Below, one piece after another: positions 1 through 8,782 of a DNA stretch of 20,995 bases. Source of the DNA: Candidatus Cloacimonadota bacterium (GTDB taxonomy: Bacteria > Cloacimonadota > Cloacimonadia > Cloacimonadales > TCS61). Position 1 is the stretch's first letter, and each line of letters opens with the position of its first letter. Under the pieces are notes generated by a model. The model had not been told where the DNA came from, searched no databases, and saw only the letters and a program-made list of their open reading frames with translations. The stretch is from NCBI GenBank assembly GCA_018654125.1, contig JABIME010000253.1, positions 1 to 20,995 on the forward strand. Reading direction: 5' to 3'. The position numbers and the translations under genes were made by a program.

Positions 1-612
1 AAAAAACATAGATTTCAGTCCACCTGCTCGCTCAATTGAATATTCTATTGAGGGTGAAAAAGCAACAACACATCCCGTATCAATTTTTAATGTTTCCCCG
101 TTCAATTCTTTTTTAACAATTGTTCCACCGGCATGCATGAAAGCCATACCGTCACCTTTTATTCTTTGAAGAATAAATCCTTCTCCACCAAATAGTCCCA
201 CTCCAATTTTTTTGTTAAAAGCTATTGAAATTCCGGTTCCTTTTGCAGCACATAAAAATGCATCTTTCTGACAGATTATTTCTCCGCCAAATTCACTCAT
301 ATCCAACGGAATTATTTTGCCCGGATACGGTGCACCAAATGCAACTTTCTTTTTTCCGCTTCCGGTATTTGTGAAATGTGTAAGAAAAAGCGACTCCCCT
401 GTAATGGCACGTCCAGCTGCACCCATGAGCTTTTTCATCATACCTTCACCCTGTTTAGAACCATCTCCCAAATGTGCTTCAAATGTTATCCCATCATCCA
501 TCCAGTTCATTGCTCCGGCTTCGGCAATAACTGTTTCTTGCGGATCAAGTTCAACTTCTACAACTTGCATATCATCGCCAATAATTTCATAATCTACTTC
601 ATGACATTTCAT
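1..612 (-). CDS. AIM24 / TIGR00266-family protein, C-terminus cut by window edge
   Basis: Reading on the minus strand from ATG at 612-610, an open frame runs to base 1 without a stop and gives 204 residues. The start has a GGAGAG ribosome site about five bases upstream. The protein shows the glycine-rich repeating beta pattern of the TIGR00266/AIM24 family: [13 protein letters not shown] near residue 35, ITGES near 75, [11 protein letters not shown] near 105 and [11 protein letters not shown] near 145, ending at [10 protein letters not shown]. Family members are usually about 220-260 residues, so only a short C-terminal strand is missing. These are bacterial proteins of unclear function; the fungal AIM24 relative is mitochondrial. 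It diverges from the dehydrogenase gene at 809. Family assignment is confident from motif memory; role is unknown. Confidence 0.85.
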   Translation of the reverse strand, partial: MKCHEVDYEIIGDDMQVVEVELDPQETVIAEAGAMNWMDDGITFEAHLGDGSKQGEGMMKKLMGAAGRAITGESLFLTHFTNTGSGKKKVAFGAPYPGKIIPLDMSEFGGEIICQKDAFLCAAKGTGISIAFNKKIGVGLFGGEGFILQRIKGDGMAFMHAGGTIVKKELNGETLKIDTGCVVAFSPSIEYSIERAGGLKSMFF

Positions 613-808
613 AAAACTCTCCGTTCAAATTTAATTTTATTCAACAATTCCTATCTGCAATAATTTGTCAAAATCTAACATTTATTAAATTCTCGTAAAT
701 TCCAAAACATATATTTTCTTGCTAAATAAATCTAATCTAAATAGTCTGCATTTAGTAAATAAGTTTCCAAATAATTAAATATTTATTAATATATTAAAGG
801 AGAATATT
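613..808. promoter_or_regulatory. Divergent intergenic region with presumed promoters
   Basis: This 196-base, very AT-rich stretch separates two divergent genes and so should hold a promoter for each. The minus-strand gene has a GGAGAG site and the plus-strand gene an AAGGAG site at 797-802. I found TTGTCA (665-670) and TTGCTA (719-724) as -35-like hexamers, but neither has a good -10 at normal spacing, so no promoter is called exactly. No hairpin or small gene is convincing here. Confidence 0.4.
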
Positions 809-1909
809 ATGTCAGAAACAAAAAGAATTCCGGTTGAGAAGATCTACAATTTAATGGTGGAAGTTTTTACGAAACTTGGTGTTCCAAATGATGAAGCAAA
901 AGTTTGCGCTGATGTACTTATAGAGAGCGATCTAAGAGGAATAGAATCGCATGGTGTTGGTCGGCTTAAAATGTATTACGATCGCATTAAAGCAGGAATC
1001 CAATTTGCAAGCACGAATATTGATGTGATAAAAGATTTTGCTGCTGTTGCAGTTTGGGATGGAAATCATGGAATGGGTCATGTAATCTCTAAGCTTGCAA
1101 TGCAAAGTGCAATAGATAAGGCAAAAGAATTTGGAATTGGATGTGTTACAGTTCGCAATTCTACACATTATGGTATCTGCGGATATTATGCGAAAATGGC
1201 TTGTGAACAGAATATGGTGGGAATCACAATGACAAATGCGCGTCCTTCAATTGCTCCACTGTTTGGTGTAAGCCCAATGTTAGGAACAAACCCCATTTGC
1301 TTCGGAGCTCCATCTGATAAAGAGTATGACTTTATTTATGATGCAGCTACATCTATTTCTCAACGTGGAAAAGTTGAGGTTTATGGTCGCGCTGAAAAAC
1401 CAACTCCAGAAGGCTGGGCAATTGATGAAGAAGGCAAAACATATACAGATACAAAGCAACTATTAAAAGACCTTGTAGATGGAAAGGCTTCTATGATAGG
1501 ATTGGGCGGAATGGAAGAAGAAAGTGGAGGACATAAAGGATACAGCCTTGCTGTAATGGTAGAAATTCTTTCAGCTGCTCTGCAAGCAGGTAGTTTTATG
1601 CACCAACTTCATGGTTGGGAAGACGGCAAGCGAGTTCCTTATAAATTGGGTCATATATTTCTGGCAATGGACATAGAAAAGTTTACTGATATTGATGATT
1701 TCAAGCGCATTACTGGTGAGATAATGGTTCAATTACAGAATTCTAAGAAACGTCCGGATAAAGATCGCATATGGATCGCCGGTGAAAAAGAGCATTATAC
1801 AGAATTGGAAATCAGAGAGAAAGGAATTGCCGTAAATCTTGGTTTGCAGAAAAATTTAATTACCATGATAAATGAACTTAATTTAGACAATTATAATAAT
1901 TTATTTTAA
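809..1909 (+). CDS. Malate/L-lactate dehydrogenase-family oxidoreductase (Ldh_2 family)
   Basis: This 366-residue protein belongs to the Ldh_2 family (PF02615), cytosolic NAD(P)-dependent oxidoreductases acting on 2-hydroxy acids such as malate, lactate, sulfolactate or ureidoglycolate. Visible family marks are RGIESHGVGRL (residues 43-53, with S47 and H48), NSTHYG (117-122, H120) and LGTNPICFGAP (158-168). GGHKGYSLAVMVEIL follows in the second half. The two histidines correspond to conserved active-site positions. The ATG start has AAGGAG seven bases upstream. Length matches the family. Substrate cannot be read from sequence, since the family is functionally mixed; malate dehydrogenase is the commonest label. 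It stands alone between a divergent gene and mreB, so the context gives no pathway. Confidence 0.9.
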   Translation: MSETKRIPVEKIYNLMVEVFTKLGVPNDEAKVCADVLIESDLRGIESHGVGRLKMYYDRIKAGIQFASTNIDVIKDFAAVAVWDGNHGMGHVISKLAMQSAIDKAKEFGIGCVTVRNSTHYGICGYYAKMACEQNMVGITMTNARPSIAPLFGVSPMLGTNPICFGAPSDKEYDFIYDAATSISQRGKVEVYGRAEKPTPEGWAIDEEGKTYTDTKQLLKDLVDGKASMIGLGGMEEESGGHKGYSLAVMVEILSAALQAGSFMHQLHGWEDGKRVPYKLGHIFLAMDIEKFTDIDDFKRITGEIMVQLQNSKKRPDKDRIWIAGEKEHYTELEIREKGIAVNLGLQKNLITMINELNLDNYNNLF

Positions 1910-1922
1910 CTGTTATTAACAC

Positions 1923-1990
1923 TTGACAGAACGATCTAATTTAAAATTAAGTTTGCAACAATTGATTGATACTGGATTTTTGGAGGATAG
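1923..1990 (+). promoter_or_regulatory. Possible promoter and ribosome site ahead of mreB
   Basis: A perfect TTGACA lies at 1923-1928 in the 81-base gap before mreB. No good -10 sits at 16-18 bases; the best AT hexamer, TAAAAT at 1942-1947, is only 13 bases away. The promoter call is therefore weak, though a start of transcription here is expected because no convincing terminator separates the dehydrogenase gene from mreB. The ribosome site GGAGG at 1982-1986 is clear and sits four bases before the mreB ATG. Confidence 0.3.
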
Positions 1991-3028
1991 ATGTTTTTAA
2001 ATAATTTAACCGGACTTTTTTCTAATGACATAGCAATAGATTTGGGAACGGCAAATACGCTTGTTTATAAAAAGGGAATCGGAATTGTTATCGATGAACC
2101 ATCTGTGGTTGCAATTTCAACCGACAATAAAAAAATTATCGCCATTGGTGAAGACGCAAAAAATATGCTGGGTAAGAACCCTGAGGAAGTAAATATAATT
2201 AAGCCCCTTAAAGATGGTGTAATTGCTGACTTCCAAGTTACAGAATTAATGCTTAGAAATTTAATACTCCGTGCGCAGAAAAAACGTCTGCTCATTAAAC
2301 CTAGGGTTATAGTTTGTGTTCCATCTGGCATTACAGAAGTAGAGAAAAGAGCAGTTAGAGATAGCGCTCTTCATGCCGGAGCTCGTGAAGTACACCTTGT
2401 TTCAGAGCCTATTGCCGCCGCAATTGGTGCCGATCTTCCAATACAAAAACCGCAAGGTAACCTCATTATGGATATTGGTGGAGGAACTACGGAAATAGCT
2501 ATCATTTCACTTTCACATATTGTTGTACATTCTTCTATAAGAGTTGGTGGCGACAAAATGGACGAAGCAATTGTTACATATCTCAGAAAAAGAAATAATA
2601 TTTTTGTAGGAATTCAAACTGCCGAGAAGATAAAAAAAGAAATTGGTTCTGCATATCCGCTTGAAAGTGAATTAAAGATGGAAGTTCGTGGACGTGACAT
2701 TATTACGGGTTATCCAATAACTGTTGAAGTAACCTCTGAAGAAATTCGCGAAGCCCTTTCTGAAACCGTACAATCGATGATAGATGCAGTTAAGCGTTTA
2801 TTTGAAAAAACGGCTCCTGAGCTTGCTGCAGATATTGCTGAACGTGGCTTAATTCTTACAGGTGGCGGAGCAAATCTTAAAGGTCTTGATAAAAAAATAC
2901 AGGAAACTGTTGATCTGCCGGTTCATGTAATGCCGGAAGCTCTTACCTGTGTTCTAAAAGGATGCGGTCGCGTGCTTGACAACATGGAAGATTTCAGGGA
3001 AGTTCTCATTAAAAAGATAGAAGATTGA
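1991..3028 (+). CDS. mreB: Rod-shape-determining actin homologue MreB
   Basis: MreB is the bacterial actin that polymerises on the inner face of the cytoplasmic membrane and guides lateral wall synthesis by RodA and PBP2. The 345-residue protein has normal length and the actin-fold nucleotide motifs: phosphate 1 DLGTANTLVYKKG (residues 17-29), the PSGITEVEKRAV segment near 111-122 and phosphate 2 DIGGGTTE (161-168). LTGGGANLKGLDK forms the adenosine-site region near the C-terminus. The N-terminal MFLNNLTGLF is a short hydrophobic stretch suited to membrane binding. A GGAGG ribosome site precedes the ATG. It opens the elongation operon, with mreC starting four bases after its stop. Confidence 0.97.
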   Translation: MFLNNLTGLFSNDIAIDLGTANTLVYKKGIGIVIDEPSVVAISTDNKKIIAIGEDAKNMLGKNPEEVNIIKPLKDGVIADFQVTELMLRNLILRAQKKRLLIKPRVIVCVPSGITEVEKRAVRDSALHAGAREVHLVSEPIAAAIGADLPIQKPQGNLIMDIGGGTTEIAIISLSHIVVHSSIRVGGDKMDEAIVTYLRKRNNIFVGIQTAEKIKKEIGSAYPLESELKMEVRGRDIITGYPITVEVTSEEIREALSETVQSMIDAVKRLFEKTAPELAADIAERGLILTGGGANLKGLDKKIQETVDLPVHVMPEALTCVLKGCGRVLDNMEDFREVLIKKIED

Positions 3029-3032
3029 TACC

Positions 3033-3815
3033 GTGAAGAGAGAGTTTCATTTTGTAATCTATCTGATCTTAGCAATTCTCCTATTTATAGGCAGTAGCGA
3101 AAATAGATTAACAAAAGCTCAATTTTTAAGTAAAACAATATACATCCCTCTGGTTAATTCTATCCAAAAATTTAATTCTCTTTTCGATCTTAAAGAGAAA
3201 AATGAAATTCTATCTGAAAAACTATCTGAACACACTATTAGAATTACTGAATTGGAAAATGTATTGTCTGAAATTGAAAATTATAAAATTGATTATAACA
3301 CTGGAAACTATGGTCATCTGCTGGCTGATATTGTAGGCTTCAAAGGGGAATTTCAAGAAAGGTGTATTATAATAAACAAAGGACGACAGGATAAGATAAA
3401 ATTAGATTACCCTGTAATTTCTAATGATGGTATCGTTGGTAAGATTATCTCAGTCTCTCATAACTATTCTATTGTTCTTCCCTTAGATAATTCAAGATTC
3501 GAATTGGGTATAATGTCAAAACGAAAACATCTTCAAGGAATCATGAAATCAGATATTTTCGGTAATTCCTACATGACATTAATCAAGCCAGGCTCAGATA
3601 TAAAGGTCGGTGATATTATTGTTACATCTCAGATATCTTCCGTTTTTCCAAAAGGATTTCCCGTTGGAAAAGTGACAAAACTTATAGAGAAACAAACTGA
3701 TATTTTCATGAGTGCAAGAATTAAAACTTTTATTAACCCATCCGAGCTTGATCAGGCGGTTGTATTATTATATGAAAAGGATGAAAGCTATGAAGAAGAG
3801 CTCAAAAACAATTAA
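3033..3815 (+). CDS. mreC: Rod-shape-determining protein MreC
   Basis: MreC is the single-pass membrane scaffold of the elongasome that activates PBP2. The 260-residue product shows the expected order: a short cytoplasmic start, one membrane helix at about residues 7-24, a coiled coil at about 45-90 rich in Glu, Leu and Lys heptads, and a periplasmic beta-rich domain. The beta-rich domain includes DIVGFKGEFQERCIIINKG and VISNDGIVGKIISVS, matching the MreC core. Start is GTG at 3033, four bases after the mreB stop with only a weak ribosome site, so translational coupling to mreB is likely. Its last 26 bases overlap the next gene in another frame. The length is on the short side but in range. 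Confidence 0.93.
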   Translation: MKREFHFVIYLILAILLFIGSSENRLTKAQFLSKTIYIPLVNSIQKFNSLFDLKEKNEILSEKLSEHTIRITELENVLSEIENYKIDYNTGNYGHLLADIVGFKGEFQERCIIINKGRQDKIKLDYPVISNDGIVGKIISVSHNYSIVLPLDNSRFELGIMSKRKHLQGIMKSDIFGNSYMTLIKPGSDIKVGDIIVTSQISSVFPKGFPVGKVTKLIEKQTDIFMSARIKTFINPSELDQAVVLLYEKDESYEEELKNN

Positions 3816-4476
3816 CATTGATGACGTTGAATATCTTAGAATTCCACTTAAAACAAAAATTTTAACTTCAGAAGATGATATTCTTACAATTATAAAAGAG
3901 TGTATAATCGGAAAAATTGAAGATAATGATATTATCAGTATAAGTGAGAGTCCGTTAGCAATAACACAAGGTAGAGCTATTCCTGTAAGTGAATTAGAAA
4001 TTGGCTGGTTGGCAAATTTTTTATGGCGATTTGTTTCTAATGTAGATTATGGAATTGGCCTACGAGCACCTGAAAGTATGCAATGTGCTATAGATGAATG
4101 TGGAGCGCCAAGAATCCTTTTTGCTGCAGTTATTGGAGGTATTGGAAGATTTATTGGCAGACGTGGAAAGGGAGACTTTTATCGTCTTGCCGGAATGCAA
4201 GCTGCACTTATTGATGCAGCAACGACATCACCAGTTCCACCTTATGAAAATTGTGTAATAAAGGGGCCAAAAAATCCAGAAAAAGAAGCTCAACGCATTA
4301 AGGATGAAACTGGATATGAATGCTGTGTTATGGATATCAATGATATTGGTGGATGCTGGATGATAGGCGGAAGTAGCGGTATTGACAAAGCATTTATGGA
4401 AAGAGTAATGAAAGATAACCCTCAGGGACAAGGTGATGAGTTAACTCCGATTTGCCTTATTAGAAAGGTTTCATGA
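3790..4476 (+). CDS. F420-0:gamma-glutamyl ligase-like (CofE/COG1478-like) protein inside the mre operon
   Basis: I recognise this 228-residue protein as related to the F420_ligase family (PF01996). The marks are an opening IPLKTKILTSEDD (18-30), the segment at 45-64 with core ISESPLAITQGR, a GIGRFIGRRGKGDFY segment near 117-131, and VMDINDIGG (180-188), close to the VDxNDLG motif of the family. True CofE adds glutamates to coenzyme F420-0, but many family members occur without F420 genes and their substrate is unknown. The ATG at 3790 was chosen over earlier in-frame starts because AAAAGG lies nine bases upstream. It overlaps mreC by 26 bases and shares ATGA with mreD, so it is co-translated with shape genes. 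No other F420 biosynthesis gene is in view. Confidence 0.75.
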   Translation: MKKSSKTINIDDVEYLRIPLKTKILTSEDDILTIIKECIIGKIEDNDIISISESPLAITQGRAIPVSELEIGWLANFLWRFVSNVDYGIGLRAPESMQCAIDECGAPRILFAAVIGGIGRFIGRRGKGDFYRLAGMQAALIDAATTSPVPPYENCVIKGPKNPEKEAQRIKDETGYECCVMDINDIGGCWMIGGSSGIDKAFMERVMKDNPQGQGDELTPICLIRKVS

Positions 4477-4958
4477 GAACAGCTAAATATGCAATTCTTG
4501 GAGTTTTAATACTTTATTTTCAACTAATTATTGCACATCATTTTGCATTATACTCGATAATTCCAATTTTTTTTATTGCATATTTTGCTTTTATCAGCAT
4601 TAGAATTAATGCGAAATTTCTGTTACCCTTAGCATTTATTTTGGGACTAGGTTTAGATATTATGTATCCCCCTTTACTTGGAATAAATACAATTTCTTTT
4701 GTAATTATATCATTCTTAGTTAATAAATTTCATATGAATGTTAATAAACAAAGATTCATTATTGTTAGTGTGAGTATTTTGTTTCTTAATTTCTTTCATT
4801 ATTCAATTTTAATGATCTATCACGTTATGGCTTCACAAGTAATTGATGGGTTTGTACGTTTGTACTTCTTTTCAATCCTTTATAATACACTAATTTCAAT
4901 AATCGTTGTTTATGTTCTAACACTTTCAGATAAGATTAAAATAAATCTCAATGTATAA
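4473..4958 (+). CDS. mreD: Rod-shape-determining membrane protein MreD
   Basis: The 161-residue product is almost entirely hydrophobic, with about five membrane helices separated by short charged loops, and has the LGLGLDIMYPPLLGINTISF pattern (residues about 56-75) typical of MreD. MreD is an integral membrane part of the elongation complex with MreC, PBP2 and RodA. The start ATG overlaps the stop of the preceding gene (ATGA), with GAAAGG just upstream; its own end overlaps mrdA by eight bases. MreD diverges strongly in sequence, so the call rests on the pattern plus its position between mreC and mrdA. Confidence 0.88.
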   Translation: MRTAKYAILGVLILYFQLIIAHHFALYSIIPIFFIAYFAFISIRINAKFLLPLAFILGLGLDIMYPPLLGINTISFVIISFLVNKFHMNVNKQRFIIVSVSILFLNFFHYSILMIYHVMASQVIDGFVRLYFFSILYNTLISIIVVYVLTLSDKIKINLNV

Positions 4959-6702
4959 AAAATTTACAATATCAGATTACATAGGCTATATAATTGCATT
5001 TATTTTTTTGATTTTATTTATTTTTGTTTTTAAATTGCAAATTATCGAAAGTAACAAATACAAAAATATTGCTGAAAAAAATATTGTCAGAATCCAAACC
5101 ATCTACCCCACACGAGGTGAAATATACGATCGCAAATACCGTCCAATTGCCCTTAATAAACCTTCTTACAATTTATACATAACACCAGGAAGAATCGCAG
5201 ATAAAGATAGCGTTTCTATATTTGTCAGTAATAATTTCGATATACATATTGAAGAAATAAAAAAAATAATTCATGAAAATAGATATAGATCATATCAAGA
5301 TATTTTACTCATTCAAGATATCAATTATGAAAAAATGGTTATTATATCAGAACAATTAAATTATTATCCTTCACTTCTTTTTAAAGCAGAAAAAGTGAGA
5401 GAGTATCATTTTGAAAATCATTTCACAGGCTACACCGGACGTATCACAGAAAAGGAATATAACACACTTAAGGAAGATGGATATTCCATAAACAGCACAG
5501 TAGGCAAAACCGGTTTGGAAAAATATTATGAAGATATTTTACGTGGAGAGAATGGACAACAAGTGCTTCAAGTAGATGCAAGCGGAAACAATCTGGAGTT
5601 TTTTAAGCATAATTTACAAGTAGCTCCCAAAAATGGTGATGACCTGATATTAACTATTGATAACGATCTCCAAGCATATGTTTCTTCTATTTTTCCTAAA
5701 AATAAAAAAGGCTCAATAGTAGTTATGGATATAGAAACCGGTGGAATTCTTGCTTATATAAGCAAACCGGATTTTGATCCAAACCTTTTTACCGGAGGAA
5801 TTTCTACCAAAGATTGGAATGAGCTGATTTCTAATACCGATAAGCCAATGTTAGATAGAGTAATTCACGGAACCTACCCACCCGGATCAGTATACAAACC
5901 CATCATGGCAACTCTTGGGCTTGATGAACACGAGATCGATCCCAAAACTAAACTTGCAAAATGTGATGGTGGTATGTGGTTTGGTAATAGATATTTCAAA
6001 TGCTGGTTAGAAAAAGGACACGGACGTCTTGCAGTTGAAAATGCGATGAAATATTCCTGTGATGTATTTTTCTATGACCTCTCCACACGATTCTCTCTTG
6101 AACAACTTAACAGATACACAAAACAAAACTATCTTTCAACGAGAACCGAGATCGATCTGCCAGGAGAGCGCAGAGGTTTCTTCCCTTCTAGAAAATGGTA
6201 TATAGATAATTATGGGAAATATGTCGGGATTCTTGGGCATAAGGTAAATCTTTCTATCGGGCAGGGTGAGATATTGGTTACCCCATTACAAATTTGTGCT
6301 TATTATGCAGCTTTAGGTAATAATGGTGTCTGGAAACAACCCCACTTACTTGAAAAAAGAATTGAAGCAGAGCATACATTTAAAAACGTTTTTGAAGAGA
6401 AACAATTGCCAATATCAGAGGAAACTCTAAAATTAATTCAGCATTCCTTATACATAACGGTAAATGAGAGATATGGAACAGGAACCGCATCCAGCATAAG
6501 AGGTATAGATGTTTATGGTAAAACGGGGTCTGCTGAAAATCATATGGGTAAACAGACTCACTCTTGGTTTAGTGGTTATGCTTTATGTGATAGATTTGAA
6601 ATTGCATTTAATGTATTTGTTGAGAATGGTGGACATGGTGGAGCCGTAAGCGCTCCATTAGCAGGCAAACTCATTAGTTATTATGATGGGATCATGAAAT
6701 GA
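4951..6702 (+). CDS. mrdA: Penicillin-binding protein 2 (elongation transpeptidase)
   Basis: This 583-residue class B PBP cross-links peptidoglycan during side-wall growth, paired with RodA. A single membrane anchor lies at about residues 11-29. The dimerisation or pedestal region with TRGEIYDRKYRPIALN (54-69) follows. The transpeptidase domain carries the active-site Ser in PGSVYK (S313, K316), the second motif SCD (369-371) and KTGSA (524-528). SxD as second motif is the usual PBP2 form, so this is not an anomaly. Length fits the family (about 600). It overlaps mreD by eight bases and rodA by four (ATGA), so all three are translationally coupled. As a class B PBP it would be a beta-lactam target. 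Confidence 0.96.
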   Translation: MYKKFTISDYIGYIIAFIFLILFIFVFKLQIIESNKYKNIAEKNIVRIQTIYPTRGEIYDRKYRPIALNKPSYNLYITPGRIADKDSVSIFVSNNFDIHIEEIKKIIHENRYRSYQDILLIQDINYEKMVIISEQLNYYPSLLFKAEKVREYHFENHFTGYTGRITEKEYNTLKEDGYSINSTVGKTGLEKYYEDILRGENGQQVLQVDASGNNLEFFKHNLQVAPKNGDDLILTIDNDLQAYVSSIFPKNKKGSIVVMDIETGGILAYISKPDFDPNLFTGGISTKDWNELISNTDKPMLDRVIHGTYPPGSVYKPIMATLGLDEHEIDPKTKLAKCDGGMWFGNRYFKCWLEKGHGRLAVENAMKYSCDVFFYDLSTRFSLEQLNRYTKQNYLSTRTEIDLPGERRGFFPSRKWYIDNYGKYVGILGHKVNLSIGQGEILVTPLQICAYYAALGNNGVWKQPHLLEKRIEAEHTFKNVFEEKQLPISEETLKLIQHSLYITVNERYGTGTASSIRGIDVYGKTGSAENHMGKQTHSWFSGYALCDRFEIAFNVFVENGGHGGAVSAPLAGKLISYYDGIMK

Positions 6703-7907
6703 AAAAATTTGAATGGATAATTTTTGGCTTATTAATTTTTCTTTTATTCATTGGAATTTTCTCTATTTATACTGCTTCTTCAACCAGAACTGGAGATAAC
6801 TTCATATTTACAAACTATTACATAAAACAGTTTTTTTGGGTTTTGATTTCCATGTTTGTTTTATTTTTGCTATTAAAAGCACCAAATGCAATAGTTGAGA
6901 TCTCGATCTTCCCAATATACATTTTTACAATACTATTATTAATATTAGTTCTTTTTTTACCTGAGATTAATGGTTCACATAGATGGATAAGCTTGGGTCC
7001 AATTAACTTTCAACCTTCGGAGTTGGCTAAATTATTCACGATCATGGCTCTTTCTAAACTGATCTCAAAACCATTTCTTAATGATGGACAGATTCTTTTC
7101 CGTTCATTTGTAATTACAATTATTCCTGTTGTTCTTATTCTTTTAGAACCGGATTTAGGAACTTCATTAACTTTTTTTGTAATTCTATTCTCTATCCTTT
7201 TAGTATCTGATCTTCCAAAATTTTATCTTGTACTTATTATAAGTCCTATTCTAAGCATTTTGTTTTCTTTCTCTATCTGGATATTTATTGCGTATGCTCT
7301 TTTATTAATCTATATTCTTTATCGTAGTAATCTTGATAAAGTACTAATCGGCTTTGCGGTTGCCATAAATACATTTATTTTTTTTATTACTCCAATATTT
7401 TGGAATAGTTTAAAAGATTATCAACAAAACAGACTATTAACTTTTATAAATCCTATGCGAGATCCTTTTGGTGCTGGGTATCAGATCATTCAATCTAAGA
7501 TAGCAATAGGCTCAGGTGGAATCTTTGGAAAAGGATTTTTAATGGGCACTCAAAAGAACATGAATTTCTTACCTGAACATCATACTGATTTTATTTTTTC
7601 GGTGATTGGTGAAGAATTTGGTTTTTTTGGTTGCGCTTTTATTTTACTTATTTATTTTTTGTTCCTATATAAAATCGCTAAGAGCATTATTAAAATTAAA
7701 CGGAAAGAATATCGTTATGTATCTGTTGGGATATTAGCATATATCACCTTTCAGATATTCATTAATATTGGAATGAATCTGGGCATAGTGCCAACAACTG
7801 GGATTCCTCTGCCATTCATAAGTTATGGTGGATCCAACTTACTGATCAATGTTACTGCGATCGGCCTGATCTTAAAGTATCTAAACGAACGAAGCATTTT
7901 TGCTTAA
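6699..7907 (+). CDS. rodA: RodA, SEDS-family peptidoglycan glycosyltransferase
   Basis: RodA polymerises lipid II glycan strands at the lateral wall with PBP2. The 402-residue polytopic protein has about ten hydrophobic helices and the SEDS signatures: NGSHRWISLGPINFQPSELAK (91-111), EPDLGTS (150-156), and NFLPEHHTDFIFSVIGEEFGF (289-309). The last segment contains D297, matching the essential Asp of characterised RodA. Near the end is GIVPTTGIPLPFISYGGS (362-379). The ATG overlaps the mrdA stop. An FtsW identity is less likely given direct linkage to mreBCD and mrdA. It is followed ten bases later by a lipoprotein gene whose AAGGA ribosome site spans the rodA stop. Confidence 0.95.
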   Translation: MKKFEWIIFGLLIFLLFIGIFSIYTASSTRTGDNFIFTNYYIKQFFWVLISMFVLFLLLKAPNAIVEISIFPIYIFTILLLILVLFLPEINGSHRWISLGPINFQPSELAKLFTIMALSKLISKPFLNDGQILFRSFVITIIPVVLILLEPDLGTSLTFFVILFSILLVSDLPKFYLVLIISPILSILFSFSIWIFIAYALLLIYILYRSNLDKVLIGFAVAINTFIFFITPIFWNSLKDYQQNRLLTFINPMRDPFGAGYQIIQSKIAIGSGGIFGKGFLMGTQKNMNFLPEHHTDFIFSVIGEEFGFFGCAFILLIYFLFLYKIAKSIIKIKRKEYRYVSVGILAYITFQIFINIGMNLGIVPTTGIPLPFISYGGSNLLINVTAIGLILKYLNERSIFA

Positions 7908-7917
7908 GGATGTTACT

Positions 7918-8493
7918 ATGGAAAAAATCATTCTCGCTTTATTCATTATTTTATCCAGCTGTTTTTGGGGTTCTGTAATGGATTTTTCTGAACAAGATAT
8001 TAAGGATAATGAAAATGAGGTGTTTAATTCAAGTTTTGAAAATGGTGAATTTGATCCGCTAAAACTTCCAGATAATTGGTTTTTGTTAGAAGATACTTCT
8101 AAACATGTTATTTGGGATAGCGAAAATCCTCATACAGGATCTAAAAGCTTGAAGATTGAACATCCAAAAGATAAGATTAACATCATTTCAGATGCTTTTC
8201 CTGTTGATGCCGATTATGTATATTACTCACGATTATTTGTAAAAACAAATTACAATTCAAATCAGTCTATTACAATTCGATTTTTAGCTTTTGATGCCAA
8301 AGGCAAGAGGGTTAGTAAATTTAGTAATAGCGGACTTCCAAAACAAGATTGGGCACAAATAGATATTACAAGTGGTTTCTTGAAAAGTACAGCCAGATTT
8401 GGTAGAATAATAATTTCTATACCTAGAAAATCGGATAAAATTTATTGGCTAGATGATATTGAAAGTTATGCAGTTTATAGAATACAAAAATAG
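7918..8493 (+). CDS. Putative lipoprotein with carbohydrate-binding-module-like beta-sandwich
   Basis: The 191-residue product starts with a hydrophobic signal ending in LSSC (Cys15), which fits a lipobox, so it is probably a lipid-anchored envelope protein. The mature part reads like a CBM4/9-type jelly roll. NSSFENGEFDPLKLPDNW is followed by W near residue 57, then HTGSKSLKIEHP, YYSRLFVKTN and a closing IYWLDDIESYAVY, the order of conserved elements in that fold. The ATG at 7918 was chosen because AAGGA lies seven bases upstream; an in-frame TTG at 7900 inside rodA lacks this. Position directly behind rodA suggests a role at the wall or in glycan recognition, which is inference. No catalytic residues are evident. 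Confidence 0.6.
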   Translation: MEKIILALFIILSSCFWGSVMDFSEQDIKDNENEVFNSSFENGEFDPLKLPDNWFLLEDTSKHVIWDSENPHTGSKSLKIEHPKDKINIISDAFPVDADYVYYSRLFVKTNYNSNQSITIRFLAFDAKGKRVSKFSNSGLPKQDWAQIDITSGFLKSTARFGRIIISIPRKSDKIYWLDDIESYAVYRIQK

Positions 8494-8505
8494 ATGGAGG
8501 AGTAA

Positions 8506-8772
8506 ATGACAAAGGGCAAATACGTATACGACAGAAAGAAATTCTGCGTTCCGGTAACAAAGGCAGAACCACTTTCTTCGATTCAATTTATTATTGATAA
8601 CTTTATTGGTAAGAAGATCACATTTTGTATTGATGGAGAAGGAGAGTCATGGGAAATTTGGAGATATGTTGAGGATTCTGATAGCGATAAGATCAAGAAG
8701 AGCGGACCTCCGGAAAGCCCTAAATTCCTCTATGTTGAGGGAGAAGAAATCGTAGATTTTGTTTCAGCTTAA
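8506..8772 (+). CDS. Hypothetical 88-residue protein at the end of the elongation operon
   Basis: I do not recognise this family. The product is 88 residues, soluble, with a basic start (MTKGKYVYDRKKF) and an acidic second half. It has no signal peptide or membrane helix and two cysteines (about residues 14 and 41). The gene is supported by a strong GGAGG site six bases before the ATG, a 12-base gap from the preceding stop and a terminator directly after it. It is therefore likely the last gene of the mreB operon. The ISWEIW-like central part (GEGESWEIWRYVED) suggests a small beta-rich domain, but that is speculative. Confidence 0.7.
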   Translation: MTKGKYVYDRKKFCVPVTKAEPLSSIQFIIDNFIGKKITFCIDGEGESWEIWRYVEDSDSDKIKKSGPPESPKFLYVEGEEIVDFVSA

Positions 8773-8782
8773 CTGCTAGCAC

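Noticed and set aside
369..371. SCD second motif (residues 369-371 of PBP2) as an active-site loss
   Set aside because: Elongation PBP2 enzymes commonly have SxD rather than SxN, so this is normal. Coordinates here are residue numbers of the protein encoded at 4951-6702.
317..663. Plus-strand frames of 91 and 95 codons
   Set aside because: They lie antisense to the AIM24-family gene, have no ribosome site and give cysteine- and serine-rich sequences typical of shadow frames.
2065..2556. Minus-strand frames inside mreB
   Set aside because: mreB is certain on the plus strand; these have no family resemblance.
3712..3789. Upstream extension of the F420-ligase-like gene from a GTG at 3712
   Set aside because: It lies within mreC, adds 26 non-family residues, and the ATG at 3790 has a well-spaced AAAAGG.
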